Assembly (NCBI RefSeq): GCF_010726955.1 | Contig: NZ_AP022603.1 | Coordinates: forward strand, 3,844,001-3,908,000 | DNA from: Mycolicibacterium fallax | GTDB lineage: Bacteria; Actinomycetota; Actinomycetes; Mycobacteriales; Mycobacteriaceae | DNA: 64,000 bases | Direction of reading: 5' to 3' | In this document: piece by piece, positions 39,262 to 49,714 of the stretch | Position numbering within the stretch: the stretch's first letter is position 1 | Layout of the letters: every line of letters starts with the position of its first letter | Program-made: the position numbers and the translations under genes | Notes under the pieces: model-generated | Told to the model about the DNA's origin: nothing | What the model saw: only the letters and a program-made list of their open reading frames with translations | Databases searched by the model: none

Positions 39262-39305
39262 GGGATCCTCCGGGTCGGGGTGGGGGTCGGGTGAGCAGGC
39301 GTGGG

Positions 39306-40334
39306 TCAGAAGGTCAGGTCGGGGTCGGCGGGGGCGAAATACGCCTCGACGTCCGCGGCGGTGACCTCGGCCAGGGTGGCCGGCGACCACTGCGGATTGC
39401 GGTCCTTGTCGACGAGCTGGGCGCGGATACCCTCCACCAGGTCGTGGCTGCGCAGCGAGGCGCAGGACACCCGGAACTCCTGGACCAGCACCTCGGGCAG
39501 TGCGCCCAACGCGTCGGCGCGCCGGACCGCCGCCAGGGTCACCGCCAGCGCGATCGGTGAGCGGGTGGCGATCAGCTCGGCGGCCGCGCGGGCCTGCTCG
39601 TCGTCGTGGCCGGCCAGCGCGGCGATGATCTCCGCGACGCTGCCCGCGGCGTAGCACTCGTCGATCCAGGGCCGCTGCGCGGCCAGCGCGGAGGCCGGCG
39701 GCTCGACGGCGTGGCGGGCCAGCGCGGTCGGCACATCGGTGGCGATGATGTCGGCGGTGAAGTCGGCCAGCCGGTCATGGGCGACGAAATGGTCGGCGAA
39801 ACCCAGCGCGATGGCATCGGCGCCGGAGAACGGCGCGCCGGTCAGCGCGGCGTGCAGGCCGAGGTGGCCCGGCGCCCGAGCCAGCAGATGGGTGCCGCCG
39901 ACGTCGGGGATGAAGCCGATGCCGACCTCGGGCATGGCCATCTTGGTGGTGTCGGTGACGACCCGGATGTTGCCGTGGGCGCCGACGCCGACGCCGCCGC
40001 CCATCACGATGCCGTCCATCAGCGACACGTACGGCTTGGGGTAGCTGCCGATCAGGGCGTTGACCCGGTACTCGTCGAACCAGAACTTGCGCGCCTCGGC
40101 GCCGCCGGCGCGGGCGCTGTGGTAGATCGCGACGACGTCGCCGCCGGCGCACAGTCCGCGCTCGCCGGCGCCCTCGAGCACCACCGCTCGGATCGCGTCG
40201 TCGGCCGCCCAGGCGGGCAGCACCTCGGCGAGCGCGTCGACCATGTCCTGGTTCAGCGAGTTGATCGCCTTGGGCCGATTCAGCGTGGCGATGCCGACGC
40301 CGTTCTCGATGCGGGTCAGGAGGTCGTCGGTCAC
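39306..40334 (-). CDS. echA9: 3-hydroxyisobutyryl-CoA hydrolase-like protein EchA9
   Basis: This 342-residue crotonase-superfamily protein has the longer C-terminus and motifs of HIBYL-CoA hydrolases ([51 protein letters not shown]). The family acts in valine catabolism. The GTG at 40334 follows CAGGATTCCCC. Length matches Rv1071c. It is followed by echA8 after 44 bp and is divergent from the BI-1 family gene. Confidence 0.92.
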   Translation of the reverse strand: MTDDLLTRIENGVGIATLNRPKAINSLNQDMVDALAEVLPAWAADDAIRAVVLEGAGERGLCAGGDVVAIYHSARAGGAEARKFWFDEYRVNALIGSYPKPYVSLMDGIVMGGGVGVGAHGNIRVVTDTTKMAMPEVGIGFIPDVGGTHLLARAPGHLGLHAALTGAPFSGADAIALGFADHFVAHDRLADFTADIIATDVPTALARHAVEPPASALAAQRPWIDECYAAGSVAEIIAALAGHDDEQARAAAELIATRSPIALAVTLAAVRRADALGALPEVLVQEFRVSCASLRSHDLVEGIRAQLVDKDRNPQWSPATLAEVTAADVEAYFAPADPDLTF

Positions 40335-40544
40335 GGGGAATCCTGTCTGCTCCGGGAAACTTGGATGTCCAACCAATTATGCGGGTGCCGCTTCGGTAAC
40401 CGTTCGTCGGGTGCGCGTGGCCCGGTAGGGTTGCCTGTGAAGTTGCTTGGAGCAGTGGGAACCGAAACACCCCGGCGATCGTTGTCCGGATGTTCGAGAC
40501 CCTAGACCAGGCTCGACCCAGTACGTTCACGGAAGGAACCGACG

Positions 40545-41408
40545 GTGCGGGAAACCAGCAACCCGGTGCTTCGCTCGATGTCCCGGCAGTCGCCCGGACA
40601 GGGCGGATACGCCACATTCGGCACCGGCGCAGCCGGTGCGGCAGCGCAGCAGATGCACACGCAGCAGTACGGCGCCGAGCCGTACACCCAGCAGCAGGGC
40701 GTGTCCCGCCCGCTGACCATCGACGACGTCGTCACCAAGACCGGCATCACCCTGGGTGTGCTGACCGCGGTCGCCGTCGTCAGCTACTTCCTGGCCTCGG
40801 TCAACCCCACCCTGGCCATGCCGTTGTCCATGATCGGCGCCCTCGGTGGCCTGGGCATCGTGCTGTTCGCGACGTTCACCCGCCGCCAGGACAACCCGGC
40901 GATGGTGCTCAGCTACGCGGTGCTCGAGGGCCTGTTCCTCGGTGGCATCTCGTGGGTGTTCGGCAAGAGCGTCGAGATCGCCGGGGGCAGCGCCGGAGCC
41001 CTGATCACCCAGGCATTGTTGGGCACCTTCGGCGTGTTCTTCGGCATGCTGGTCGTCTACAAGACCGGCGCCATCCGGGTCACGCCCAAGTTCACCCGGA
41101 TGATCGTCGCCGGCATGATCGGCGTGCTGGTGCTGATGCTCGGCAACTTCGTGCTGGGCCTGTTCGGGATGGGCGGCGGTGAGGGCATGGGCCTGCGCGC
41201 CGGCGGCCCGATCGCGATCATCTTCTCGCTGGTCTGCATCGCGCTGGCCGCGTTCAGCTTCCTGATCGACTTCGACTCCGCCGACCGGGCAATCCGCGCC
41301 GGTGCGCCGGAGAAGGCGGCCTGGGGCATCGCGCTGGGCCTGACCGTCACGCTGGTCTGGCTCTACATCGAGATCCTGCGCCTGCTGTCCTACTTCAACA
41401 GCGACTAG
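40545..41408 (+). CDS. Bax inhibitor-1/YccA family membrane protein
   Basis: This 287-residue protein (Rv1072 type) has a polar N-terminus of about 60 residues with Gln-rich segments. Six to seven membrane helices follow (from residue 66 to the end), including LEGLFLGGISWVF and DFDSADRAIRAGAPEKAAWGIALG. The latter resembles the family's acidic pore-side motif. BI-1 homologues can be pH-sensitive calcium leak channels; its role here is unknown. GTG 40545 follows GGAAGGAACC. A strong hairpin follows the stop. Confidence 0.88.
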   Translation: MRETSNPVLRSMSRQSPGQGGYATFGTGAAGAAAQQMHTQQYGAEPYTQQQGVSRPLTIDDVVTKTGITLGVLTAVAVVSYFLASVNPTLAMPLSMIGALGGLGIVLFATFTRRQDNPAMVLSYAVLEGLFLGGISWVFGKSVEIAGGSAGALITQALLGTFGVFFGMLVVYKTGAIRVTPKFTRMIVAGMIGVLVLMLGNFVLGLFGMGGGEGMGLRAGGPIAIIFSLVCIALAAFSFLIDFDSADRAIRAGAPEKAAWGIALGLTVTLVWLYIEILRLLSYFNSD

Positions 41409-41419
41409 TTATCGGCGCG

Positions 41420-41455
41420 AATGAGGCCCGGCACCCCAGGGTGCCGGGCCTCATT
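41420..41455. terminator. Strong bidirectional hairpin terminator
   Basis: A perfect 16-bp stem starts AATGAGGCCCGGCACC and closes with its complement after a CCAG loop. Located 12 bp after the BI-1 gene stop and 17 bp after the convergent fadA3 stop. Each arm ends in AATGA/TCATT rather than a pure T-tract. It can serve both genes. Confidence 0.85.
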
Positions 41456-41471
41456 GCTGTTCGGGGTGCGG

Positions 41472-42689
41472 TCAGCTGAGTCGCTCGACCACCATCGCCA
41501 TGCCCTGGCCGCCGCCGACGCACATGGTCTCGATGCCGTAGGTCTTGTCGTGGGTGGCCAGGTTGTTCAGCAGCGTCGCGGTGATCCGGGCGCCGGTCAT
41601 GCCGAACGGGTGGCCCAGCGCGATCGCGCCGCCGGAGACGTTCAGCTTGTCCTCGTCCATGCCGAGTTCACGCGCCGAGCCGAGCACCTGCACCGCGAAC
41701 GCCTCGTTGATCTCGTAGAGGTCGATGTCGGAGATTGACATCTTGGCGTTCGTCAGCGCCTTGCGGACCGCCTCGATCGGGCCCAGGCCCATGATCTCCG
41801 GGGACAGGCCGGACACCCCGGTGGACACGATCCGGGCCAGCGGGGTCAGGCCCAGCTCCTTGGCCCGGGTGTCGCTCATGATGACGACGGCCGCGGCGCC
41901 GTCGTTGAGCGGGCAGGCGTTGCCGGCGGTGATGGTGCCGTTCGGCCGGAACACCGGCTTGAGCTGCGAGATCGCTTCGTAGGTGGTGCCGGCGCGGGGG
42001 CCGTCGTCGGTGGACACGACGGTGCCGTCGGCCAGCGTGACCGGGCTGATCTCGCGGGCGAAGAAGCCGCTCTTGATGGCCTCCTCGGCGCGGTTCTGGC
42101 TGCGCACGCCCCAGCGGTCCTGGTCCTCGCGGCTGACCCCGGTGTGCAGCGCGACGTTCTCGGCGGTCTGGCCCATCGCGATGTAGACGTCGGGGATGTT
42201 GCCGTCGGCACGCGGGTCGTGCCACTCGTCGGCGCCCTCGGCCTGGCGGGCGGAGCGGGCCTGGGCCTCGTCGAACAGCGGGTTCTTGCTGTTGGGGGCA
42301 CCGTCGGCGGCGCCGACGCCGAACCGCGACACGGTCTCCACACCGGCGGAGATGAACACGTCGCCCTCGCCGGCCTTGATCGCGTGGAAGGCCATCCGGG
42401 TGGTCTGCAGCGACGACGAGCAGTACCGGTTCACCGTGGTGCCGGGCATGAAGTCGTAGCCGAGCTGGACGGCGACCGCGCGGGCGATGTTGTAGGCGGC
42501 CTCACCGCCGGGCTGGCCGCAGCCCATCATCAGGTCGTCGACCTCGCGCGGGTCCAGTGCCGGCACCTTCTCCAGGGCAGCGCGGACCATCTGGGCGGCC
42601 AGATCGTCCGGGCGCATGGTGGCCAGCGACCCCTTGACCGCGCGGCCGATCGGTGAGCGGGCGGTGGCGACGATGACGGCTTCGGGCAT
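41472..42689 (-). CDS. fadA3: Acetyl-CoA acyltransferase (thiolase) FadA3
   Basis: This 405-residue thiolase catalyses the last step of beta-oxidation. The N-terminal catalytic Cys is in [11 protein letters not shown], with [13 protein letters not shown] carrying the catalytic His. The C-terminal Cys is in [17 protein letters not shown] 42689 has AAGGAG upstream and gives the exact length of Rv1074c. It is terminated by the bidirectional hairpin at 41420-41455. Confidence 0.95.
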   Translation of the reverse strand: MPEAVIVATARSPIGRAVKGSLATMRPDDLAAQMVRAALEKVPALDPREVDDLMMGCGQPGGEAAYNIARAVAVQLGYDFMPGTTVNRYCSSSLQTTRMAFHAIKAGEGDVFISAGVETVSRFGVGAADGAPNSKNPLFDEAQARSARQAEGADEWHDPRADGNIPDVYIAMGQTAENVALHTGVSREDQDRWGVRSQNRAEEAIKSGFFAREISPVTLADGTVVSTDDGPRAGTTYEAISQLKPVFRPNGTITAGNACPLNDGAAAVVIMSDTRAKELGLTPLARIVSTGVSGLSPEIMGLGPIEAVRKALTNAKMSISDIDLYEINEAFAVQVLGSARELGMDEDKLNVSGGAIALGHPFGMTGARITATLLNNLATHDKTYGIETMCVGGGQGMAMVVERLS

Positions 42690-42750
42690 GACGGACTCCT
42701 TTGTTGCGTACTGAACAACGCGCACGGCGGCGCGCGTACCAGGGTCGACG

Positions 42751-43716
42751 CTAGTCCGTGCCGAGCACCATCGGAGCGGGGACCCCGGTGGTGCGCTGCG
42801 GCCAGAACCGGGCCAACATGCTCAGCCGTCGCGCGAGCGAGCCCGAATCCGCCGACCGGGACTGCCAGGGCAGTTCGCCCGGCCATTCCTCGAGCGCGTA
42901 GCAAAGGGCGGGCAGCAGCTGGTTCGCCGCGAGTTGGTAGCCGTCGGCCGACGGGTGAAAGCGGTCCGCGGAGAACATCCGGTCCGGCGCCTGGCGGAAC
43001 TCCGGGCTGACCAGATCGGCCAGCGGCACCGGCACCCCGCCGGCCTCCCGGACCTCGCGGGCCTGGGTGCGGGCCAGCCGCAGGCCGCGGTTGCGGGTCA
43101 CCCAGCGCAGCGGCTGCGGAATGGCGGTGATCACCCCGAAGTCCGGGCAGGTGCCGACCACCACGACGGCGCCGGAGGCCCGCAGCCTGGCGACCGCGTC
43201 GCGCAACCGGCGGGCCGACGGCCCGATGCCGTTGAGCGCGGTGACGTCGTTGGCGCCGATCATGATGACGGCGGCGTCCGGCGGCGGTCCGGCCACAAAC
43301 ATGGCGTCGACCTGGCCGGACAGTCCCTTGGAGGTGGCGCCGACGATGGCCTTGGTGCTCAGCCGGATCCGCTTGCCGGAGCGTTGCGCCAGCCCCCGCG
43401 CCAGCCGCACCCCGGGTACCTCCTCGGCGTCTCGGCAGCCGTAGCCGGTCGCGGTCGAGTCACCGAACACCATCAGGTGCACGTCGACGTCGTCGCCGCG
43501 CTGCCAGCGCTGGACCGGGCCGCCCGCGGGCAGGTAGACGCCGTCGGCGCGCGGCGGGACGTCCCAGGATTTCGGGATCACCTGCCGGGCCTGCACGGCC
43601 TGGCCGGTCAGCAGGTTGTGGGCACTCACCAGGCCGACGCCGGTCGACGCCGCGATACCCACCGCGGTGGCTGCCATGGTCGACCGACGCGAGACACGTA
43701 TGCCCACATCCGGCAT
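42751..43716 (-). CDS. Exported GDSL/SGNH-family esterase (Rv1075c type)
   Basis: This 321-residue protein has an N-terminal signal or anchor (about 10-35). The SGNH blocks are visible: VFGDSTATGYG with the nucleophile Ser, a Gly in the VGATSKGLSGQ region, GANDVTALN with the Asn, and DRFHPSADGYQ with catalytic Asp and His. It should be a lipase or esterase acting at the cell envelope. The start is ATG 43716; an internal GTG is possible. Confidence 0.88.
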   Translation of the reverse strand: MPDVGIRVSRRSTMAATAVGIAASTGVGLVSAHNLLTGQAVQARQVIPKSWDVPPRADGVYLPAGGPVQRWQRGDDVDVHLMVFGDSTATGYGCRDAEEVPGVRLARGLAQRSGKRIRLSTKAIVGATSKGLSGQVDAMFVAGPPPDAAVIMIGANDVTALNGIGPSARRLRDAVARLRASGAVVVVGTCPDFGVITAIPQPLRWVTRNRGLRLARTQAREVREAGGVPVPLADLVSPEFRQAPDRMFSADRFHPSADGYQLAANQLLPALCYALEEWPGELPWQSRSADSGSLARRLSMLARFWPQRTTGVPAPMVLGTD

Positions 43717-43911
43717 GCTATCGGTCCCGGGCCGCTGGGGCTGTGCATAAACTCCCAGACCGGGTCACGTTCGGGTACCGGATGCGGTAACAGTTCTGGT
43801 ACGGCGATTGTTAAACGTTTTGGAGCTGGTCAACCTGGGTTACCAGGGGATTGACAGCCCGGACCTCCAACCGCCGGCGGTGGTACTACAACGAAGTAGG
43901 GAGTGAGTCAG

Positions 43912-44964
43912 ATGACCGCACCGAGCAAGGTGATCGGCGCACCCGGCCCATACGTCGGTGCGACCAGCCTGCGAAAGACCCGCAAGTACCCGGTCAGCGA
44001 CGGCGCGCCGGTCGAGGTCATCGAGTCCGGGCCCAGCCTGATCGCGCGTGCCGCGTCGCTGGCCTGCCGGTTGACCGTTCGCCCGGCGCTGGCCGCCGGC
44101 AGCTACGTGCCGCATCTGCCGTGGCCGTTCGGGGTGCTCGACCAGATCGGTCGCGCGTTCGTCCCGGAGGCCGGCACGGTGCGCGCGACCATCGGGCTGG
44201 CCAACGCCACCGCGCAGCTGGTCCGCGCGCCCGGCGTGCTGCCCGCCGACGGCAACCGCCGGATCGTGCTCTACATCCACGGCGGGGCGTTCCTGACCTG
44301 CGGGGTCAACTCGCACAGCCGGATCGTGGGCGCCGTGTCCAAGTACGCCGACGCGCCGGTGCTGGTGGTCGACTATCGGCTCATTCCGAAGAACTCGGTG
44401 GGGGAGGCCGTCGACGACTGTTACGACGCCTACCGCTGGCTGCGGCAGCGCGGCTACGACCCCGAACAGATCGTGCTGGCCGGTGATTCGGCCGGCGGCT
44501 ACCTGGCGTTGACGCTGGCCCAGCGGCTGCAGGACGAGGGGGAGGAGCCCGCCGCGCTGGTCGGCATCTCGCCGCTGATGCAGCTGGCCAAGGAGCCCAA
44601 GCACGCGCACCCCAACAGCCGGACCGACGCGTTGTTCCCGCCGCGGGCGTTCGACGCGCTGCTGGACCTGATCTCGCGGGCGGCGGCCAAGCGCATCGTC
44701 GACGGCGAGCCGGAGGGCATCTACGAGCCGCTCGACCACATCGAGCCGGGTCTGCCGCGCACCCTGATCCACGTGTCCGGCTCGGAGGTGCTGTTGCACG
44801 ACGCCCGGCTGGCCGCCCGACGGCTGGCGGCGGCCGGGGTGCCGACCGAGCTGCGGGTGTGGCGGGGGCAGATCCACGATTTCCAGCTCGCCGCGCCGAT
44901 CATCCCGGAGGCCGACCGCTCGCTGCGCCAGATCGGCCAGTACATCCGCGAGGCCACCGAGTAG
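43912..44964 (+). CDS. lipU: Hormone-sensitive-lipase family esterase LipU
   Basis: This 350-residue alpha/beta hydrolase has the oxyanion motif HGGAF (His123) and the nucleophile elbow GDSAGG (Ser193). A late catalytic Asp lies in SGSEVLLHDAR and His in GQIHDFQ. This is the bacterial HSL (Lip family) pattern. I choose ATG 43912 because AGGGAG lies nine bases upstream; a GTG three codons earlier is also in frame. It is followed by a tandem-repeat spacer before cbs. Confidence 0.9.
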   Translation: MTAPSKVIGAPGPYVGATSLRKTRKYPVSDGAPVEVIESGPSLIARAASLACRLTVRPALAAGSYVPHLPWPFGVLDQIGRAFVPEAGTVRATIGLANATAQLVRAPGVLPADGNRRIVLYIHGGAFLTCGVNSHSRIVGAVSKYADAPVLVVDYRLIPKNSVGEAVDDCYDAYRWLRQRGYDPEQIVLAGDSAGGYLALTLAQRLQDEGEEPAALVGISPLMQLAKEPKHAHPNSRTDALFPPRAFDALLDLISRAAAKRIVDGEPEGIYEPLDHIEPGLPRTLIHVSGSEVLLHDARLAARRLAAAGVPTELRVWRGQIHDFQLAAPIIPEADRSLRQIGQYIREATE

Positions 44965-44971
44965 CCGCTGT

Positions 44972-45057
44972 CCCTTGGCAGCTGGGCCCCTCTTCCCGTT
45001 GGCACCCTTGGCAGCTGCCCCTCTTCCCGTTGGCACCCTTGGCGCTGCCCACTTCTC
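44972..45057 (+). repeat. 31-33 bp tandem repeat after lipU
   Basis: Units beginning CCCTTGGCAGCTG start at 44972 and 45005, and a diverged unit (CCCTTGGCGCTG) starts at 45036. The two full units share CCCCTCTTCCCGTTGGCA. It is a small VNTR-like array in the lipU-cbs spacer. Confidence 0.8.
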
Positions 45058-45059
45058 CC

Positions 45060-45120
45060 CCCGAGCGCGCACCCTTGTACGCCGTCACCGGCGTGTCCGG
45101 TACCTGGGTGAGCGCTGGGC
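45060..45120. repeat. 61-bp palindrome-ended element, copy a
   Basis: This is the same element as at 63242-63302 and 63315-63375. Its inner part reads TTGTACGCCGTCACCGGCGT, then GTCCGGTACC, and the right arm is TGAGCGCTGGGC. The left arm is degenerate (CCCGAGCGCGCA instead of GCCCAGCGCTCA). It sits 57 bp before the cbs start. Confidence 0.8.
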
Positions 45121-45177
45121 AAAGCCCACCCCCGCCACCCTGGGGCGCCGCAGCGCGCGGCCTGAGACTATGTAGGC

Positions 45178-46434
<1,257 letters not shown>

Positions 46435-46518
46435 CGCCGGATTAGTGCCTGCCGGCACACCGGAGTTCCGGTAATCTCCTGCCCGAACGCATCGAACCCC
46501 TCTCAGCAAAGGTTTCCC

Positions 46519-46893
46519 ATGACGTCATACCCGCCGCCGCCCGGCAACTACCCGCCCCCGCCGCCGCCCGGCAACTACCCGCCCCCGCCGCCGCCCGGCA
46601 ACTTTCCGCCCCCGCCGCCCGGTGGTGGCTTCGGCGCGCCGCCGGACAACAACCTGGTCTGGGCGATCCTGTGCACGGTGCTGTGCTGCCTGCCGCTGGG
46701 CATCGTGTCGATCGTGAAGGCCACCCAGGTCAACGGACTGTGGGCGCAGGGGCAGCACGCCGCCGCGCAGGCCGCCGCGGAGGACGCCAAGAAGTTCGCC
46801 ATGTGGGGTGCCATCGTCGGCGCCGTTGTGATTGTGGTGGCCGTCATCATTCAGATCGCGGCCGGCGCCGCGATGATGAACAGCGGCTATTGA
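46519..46893 (+). CDS. Small proline-rich CD225/dispanin-like membrane protein
   Basis: This gene encodes 124 residues. The N-terminal 40 residues are Pro/Gly-rich with three repeats of PPPGNYPPPPP-type units, coded by a 24-bp DNA repeat. The rest has two membrane helices flanking a short loop: NNLVWAILCTVLCCLPLGIVSIV, in which the family pattern is clear, and AMWGAIVGAVVIVVAVII. The KATQVNGLWAQGQHAAA segment between them is typical of CD225/dispanin proteins. The function is unknown. It sits where M. tuberculosis has pra. Confidence 0.82.
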   Translation: MTSYPPPPGNYPPPPPPGNYPPPPPPGNFPPPPPGGGFGAPPDNNLVWAILCTVLCCLPLGIVSIVKATQVNGLWAQGQHAAAQAAAEDAKKFAMWGAIVGAVVIVVAVIIQIAAGAAMMNSGY

Positions 46894-46907
46894 GTCTGAT
46901 CGACCGC

Positions 46908-47327
46908 GTGAGCGTCGCGCCGGTGCGTTCACGCGCCGGCGCGCCGGTGGCGGTCGCCGCGGTAACCGTCGCAGTGGGTGCGGCGATCTGGGCGGCCGAC
47001 CCGACCACCCCCGGCGGGCTGTGTCCGCAGTGCCCGACCAAGACCTATCTCGGGGTGATCTGCCCGGGCTGCGGCAGCCTGCGGATGCTGTATTCGCTGA
47101 TGCACGGCGATATTACGACCGCTTTTCGTTTCAATGCTCTCGGTGTGGTCGCGGTCGCGCTGCTCGTCTGGGCCTACGTCGCCTGGAGCCACGGTCGGCT
47201 GAGCGGCCGTCGTATTCGAAGCTGGCAAAATCTGCGCTGGTCGCCGATGATCGCGCTGGTGGCGGTGTCAATGTGGTTTGTGGTGCGTAACATTCCGGCG
47301 CAGCCGTTTCTCGCGCTCCGGGTCTGA
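46908..47327 (+). CDS. DUF2752 membrane protein
   Basis: This protein has 139 residues if GTG 46908 is the start. A TTG at 46890 overlapping the previous stop is an alternative. It has the DUF2752 core CPQCPTKTYLGVICPGCGSLRMLYSLMHGD, with the CPxC and CPGC cysteine motifs, and about three membrane helices. The family role is unknown. It lies between two Pro-rich membrane-protein genes and is probably in one operon with them. Confidence 0.75.
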   Translation: MSVAPVRSRAGAPVAVAAVTVAVGAAIWAADPTTPGGLCPQCPTKTYLGVICPGCGSLRMLYSLMHGDITTAFRFNALGVVAVALLVWAYVAWSHGRLSGRRIRSWQNLRWSPMIALVAVSMWFVVRNIPAQPFLALRV

Positions 47328-47356
47328 CCGGACCGTTGATTGAAGGAGACCCTGAC

Positions 47357-48409
47357 ATGACGGATCAACCGCCCCCCGGCAGTCAACCGCCCCCCGGCAG
47401 TCAGCCGCCCCCCGGCGGGCCCCCGCCCGGAGGCAGCGGGCCGGTCCCGGGTTACTACCCGCCGCCGGCTCCCGGTGGTTTCCCGCCACCGCCGTCCGTG
47501 GGCGCACCTCCGCCGGCCGGCGCCTACCCGTCGCCCGGCTATCCGCAACCGAGCAACCCGCAACCGAGCAACCCGCAACCGAGCAACCCGCAACCCGGTG
47601 GCTATCCCCAGCAGCCCGGCTACCCGCAGCCCGGTGGCTACCCGCCCGCGCAGCCCGGCTACCCAACTGGTGGCGGCTACCCGCCCCCGCCGCCGGGTTG
47701 GAGCCCGCCACCCCCGGCGTTCAGCGTCGGCGAGGCGTTCAGTTGGGCCTGGAACAAGTTCTCCAAGAACGCCCTTGTGCTGATCGTGCCCGCGGTGGTG
47801 TACGCGCTGATCCTCAGCGTCGTGGGGGCGCTGTTCTTCGTGTTGCCCTTTGCCATGGTGCAGCCGGACGCCGACAGCTATTCCGGCGCCGGTGAGTACT
47901 CCACCTCCATCGAGGTCCCGCTGTGGCCCTTCGCCGTGATGTTCCTGGGTTTCTTCGTCCTGGTGCTGGCCGCCGCGGCGATGGCATCGGCCTACGTCGG
48001 CGGGGTGCTCGACATCGTCGACGGCAAGCCGGTGGAGATCGGGACCTTCTTCAAGCCCCGAAATCTGGGCGCGGTCATCGTGGCGGCGCTGCTGGTCGCC
48101 CTCGCCAGTGCGGTCGCATCGGTGGTGCCCTTGGGCGGTGCGGTGGTGGCAGTGTTCACCCTGTTCGCCCTCATCGCGGTGATTGATCGCCGGCTGTCGG
48201 GGGTCGACGGCATCAAGGCGAGCTTCGATCTGGTCAAGACCCGGTTCGGCGAGTCGATCCTGGCCTGGCTGGTCTCCAACCTGATCGTCGTGGTCGGCAT
48301 GTTGGTGTGCTTCGTCGGCGTGGTGGTCGCCGCACCGGTCGCCCTGCTGTTCCAGGCGTACGCCTGGCGGCGGCTGACCAACGGGAACATCGCGGCGCTG
48401 ACGCCGTAG
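47357..48409 (+). CDS. Proline-rich multi-spanning membrane protein
   Basis: This gene encodes 350 residues with a strong ribosome binding site (GAAGGAG). About 125 N-terminal residues are Pro/Gly/Tyr-rich and include three QPSNP repeats coded by a 15-bp tandem repeat (about 47545-47592). The C-terminal 225 residues contain about five membrane helices, including a typical glycerophosphoryl/DUF975-like pattern, FSVGEAFSWAWNKFSKN. The function is unknown. It is not the RDD-domain Pra protein of M. tuberculosis, although the Pro-rich head is similar in style. Confidence 0.82.
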   Translation: MTDQPPPGSQPPPGSQPPPGGPPPGGSGPVPGYYPPPAPGGFPPPPSVGAPPPAGAYPSPGYPQPSNPQPSNPQPSNPQPGGYPQQPGYPQPGGYPPAQPGYPTGGGYPPPPPGWSPPPPAFSVGEAFSWAWNKFSKNALVLIVPAVVYALILSVVGALFFVLPFAMVQPDADSYSGAGEYSTSIEVPLWPFAVMFLGFFVLVLAAAAMASAYVGGVLDIVDGKPVEIGTFFKPRNLGAVIVAALLVALASAVASVVPLGGAVVAVFTLFALIAVIDRRLSGVDGIKASFDLVKTRFGESILAWLVSNLIVVVGMLVCFVGVVVAAPVALLFQAYAWRRLTNGNIAALTP

Positions 48410-48464
48410 CGGGCGCTCGAGCCTGGCCCGCGCGCGCATCGGCGCCGGGCTAGGCTCGATTGCT

Positions 48465-49649
48465 ATGAGCGAGCAGCGCAGCAGAGCCGACAGACACCGC
48501 TGGGCCGGGCCGGCCACCCGGGCCATCCACGCCGGGTACCGGCCGGATCCGGCCACCGGTGCGGTCAACGCGCCGATCTTCGCGAGTTCCACCTTCGCCC
48601 AGGACGGTGTCGGCGGGCTGCGCGGCGGCTACGAGTACGCCCGCACCGGCAACCCGACCCGTTCGGCGTTGGAGACCGCGCTGGCCGCGGTCGAGGAAGG
48701 CGACCACGCCCGCGCCTTCGCCTCGGGCATGGCGGCCACCGACTGCGCTCTGCGCGCGATGCTGCGCCCCGGTGATCACCTGATCATTCCCGACGACGCC
48801 TACGGCGGCACCTTTCGGCTGATCGACAAGGTCTTCGCGCACTGGGGGATTCGGCACACCCCGGTCGCGCTGTCGGACCTCGGTGCGGTGGCCGCGGCGA
48901 TCACCGATCAGACCCGGCTGATCTGGGTGGAGACCCCCACCAACCCGCTGCTGTCGATCGCCGACATCGCCGCGATCGGCGAACTGGCCCGCGCCCGGCC
49001 GTCGCACCAGCGGCCGAAGGTTCTGGTGGACAACACCTTCGCCTCCCCGGCCCTGCAGACCCCACTGAATCTCGGTGCCGACGTGGTGTTGCATTCGACA
49101 ACGAAGTACATCGGCGGGCATTCCGACGTCGTCGGCGGCGCCCTGGTCACCAACGACGAGGGACTCGACGCCGCATTCGGCTTCCTGCAGAACGGGTCCG
49201 GCGCGGTGCCCGGGCCGTTCGACGCCTACCTGACCATGCGCGGCCTCAAGACGCTGCCGCTGCGGATGCAGCGACACTGCGAAAATGCCGGTGTGGTGGC
49301 GGAATTCCTGGCCGGACACCCTGCGGTCGAGCGGGTGCTCTACCCGGGCCTGCCGACCCACCCCAACCACGAGGTGGCGGCCCGGCAGATGAGCGGGTTC
49401 GGCGGCATGGTGAGCGTGCGGATGCGCGGTGGTGCCGAGGCGGCCCGTCAATTGTGCTCGCGCACCGAGATTTTCATCCTGGCCGAGTCGCTCGGCGGGG
49501 TGGAGTCGCTGATCGAGCACCCCGGCGCGATGACCCATGCCTCGACGGCGGGATCGCAGCTGGAGGTGCCCGACGATCTGGTCCGGCTGTCGGTCGGCAT
49601 TGAGGACATTGGGGATCTGCTCGCCGACCTGGAGCAAGCCCTGAGCTAG
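48465..49649 (+). CDS. metB: Cystathionine gamma-synthase/lyase
   Basis: This 394-residue PLP enzyme of the Cys/Met metabolism family has the motifs YARTGNPTRSALE, DDAYGGTFRL, VDNTFASPALQTPLNLGADVV (split), and PLP Lys214 in HSTTKYIGGHSD. SLGGVESLIEHPGAMTH completes the signature. It should interconvert homoserine esters, cystathionine, cysteine and homocysteine, partnering the cbs gene 2 kb upstream in transsulfuration. Length and order match Rv1079. Its 3' end is duplicated 57 bp downstream. Confidence 0.93.
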   Translation: MSEQRSRADRHRWAGPATRAIHAGYRPDPATGAVNAPIFASSTFAQDGVGGLRGGYEYARTGNPTRSALETALAAVEEGDHARAFASGMAATDCALRAMLRPGDHLIIPDDAYGGTFRLIDKVFAHWGIRHTPVALSDLGAVAAAITDQTRLIWVETPTNPLLSIADIAAIGELARARPSHQRPKVLVDNTFASPALQTPLNLGADVVLHSTTKYIGGHSDVVGGALVTNDEGLDAAFGFLQNGSGAVPGPFDAYLTMRGLKTLPLRMQRHCENAGVVAEFLAGHPAVERVLYPGLPTHPNHEVAARQMSGFGGMVSVRMRGGAEAARQLCSRTEIFILAESLGGVESLIEHPGAMTHASTAGSQLEVPDDLVRLSVGIEDIGDLLADLEQALS

Positions 49650-49714
49650 CGAAGGGCGCGGAGGCCAGGTCGTTTTGGCGCCGACCTGGAGCAAGCCCTG
49701 AGCTAGCGGAGGGC
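49622..49714 (+). repeat. Duplicated metB 3' end / GPP34 3' end
   Basis: The segment starting CGCCGACCTGGAGCAAGCCC at 49622 runs through the metB stop into the spacer. It is repeated from 49679, offset 57 bp, with one mismatch over about 35 bp. The second copy contains the stop codon and last codons of the convergent GPP34 gene. Both copies carry GAGCTAGCG, in which CTAG can act as stop codon for both strands. Confidence 0.9.

Noticed and set aside
36382..39294. 970-codon plus-strand open frame across lpqV, the membrane hydrolase and echA8
   Set aside because: It spans three well-supported minus-strand genes and reads as low-complexity His/Gly/Asp-rich sequence.
46519..48409. Assignment of the Pro-rich genes as M. 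tuberculosis pra
   Set aside because: The position fits, but the membrane parts are CD225-like or unrelated and lack the RDD domain of Pra.
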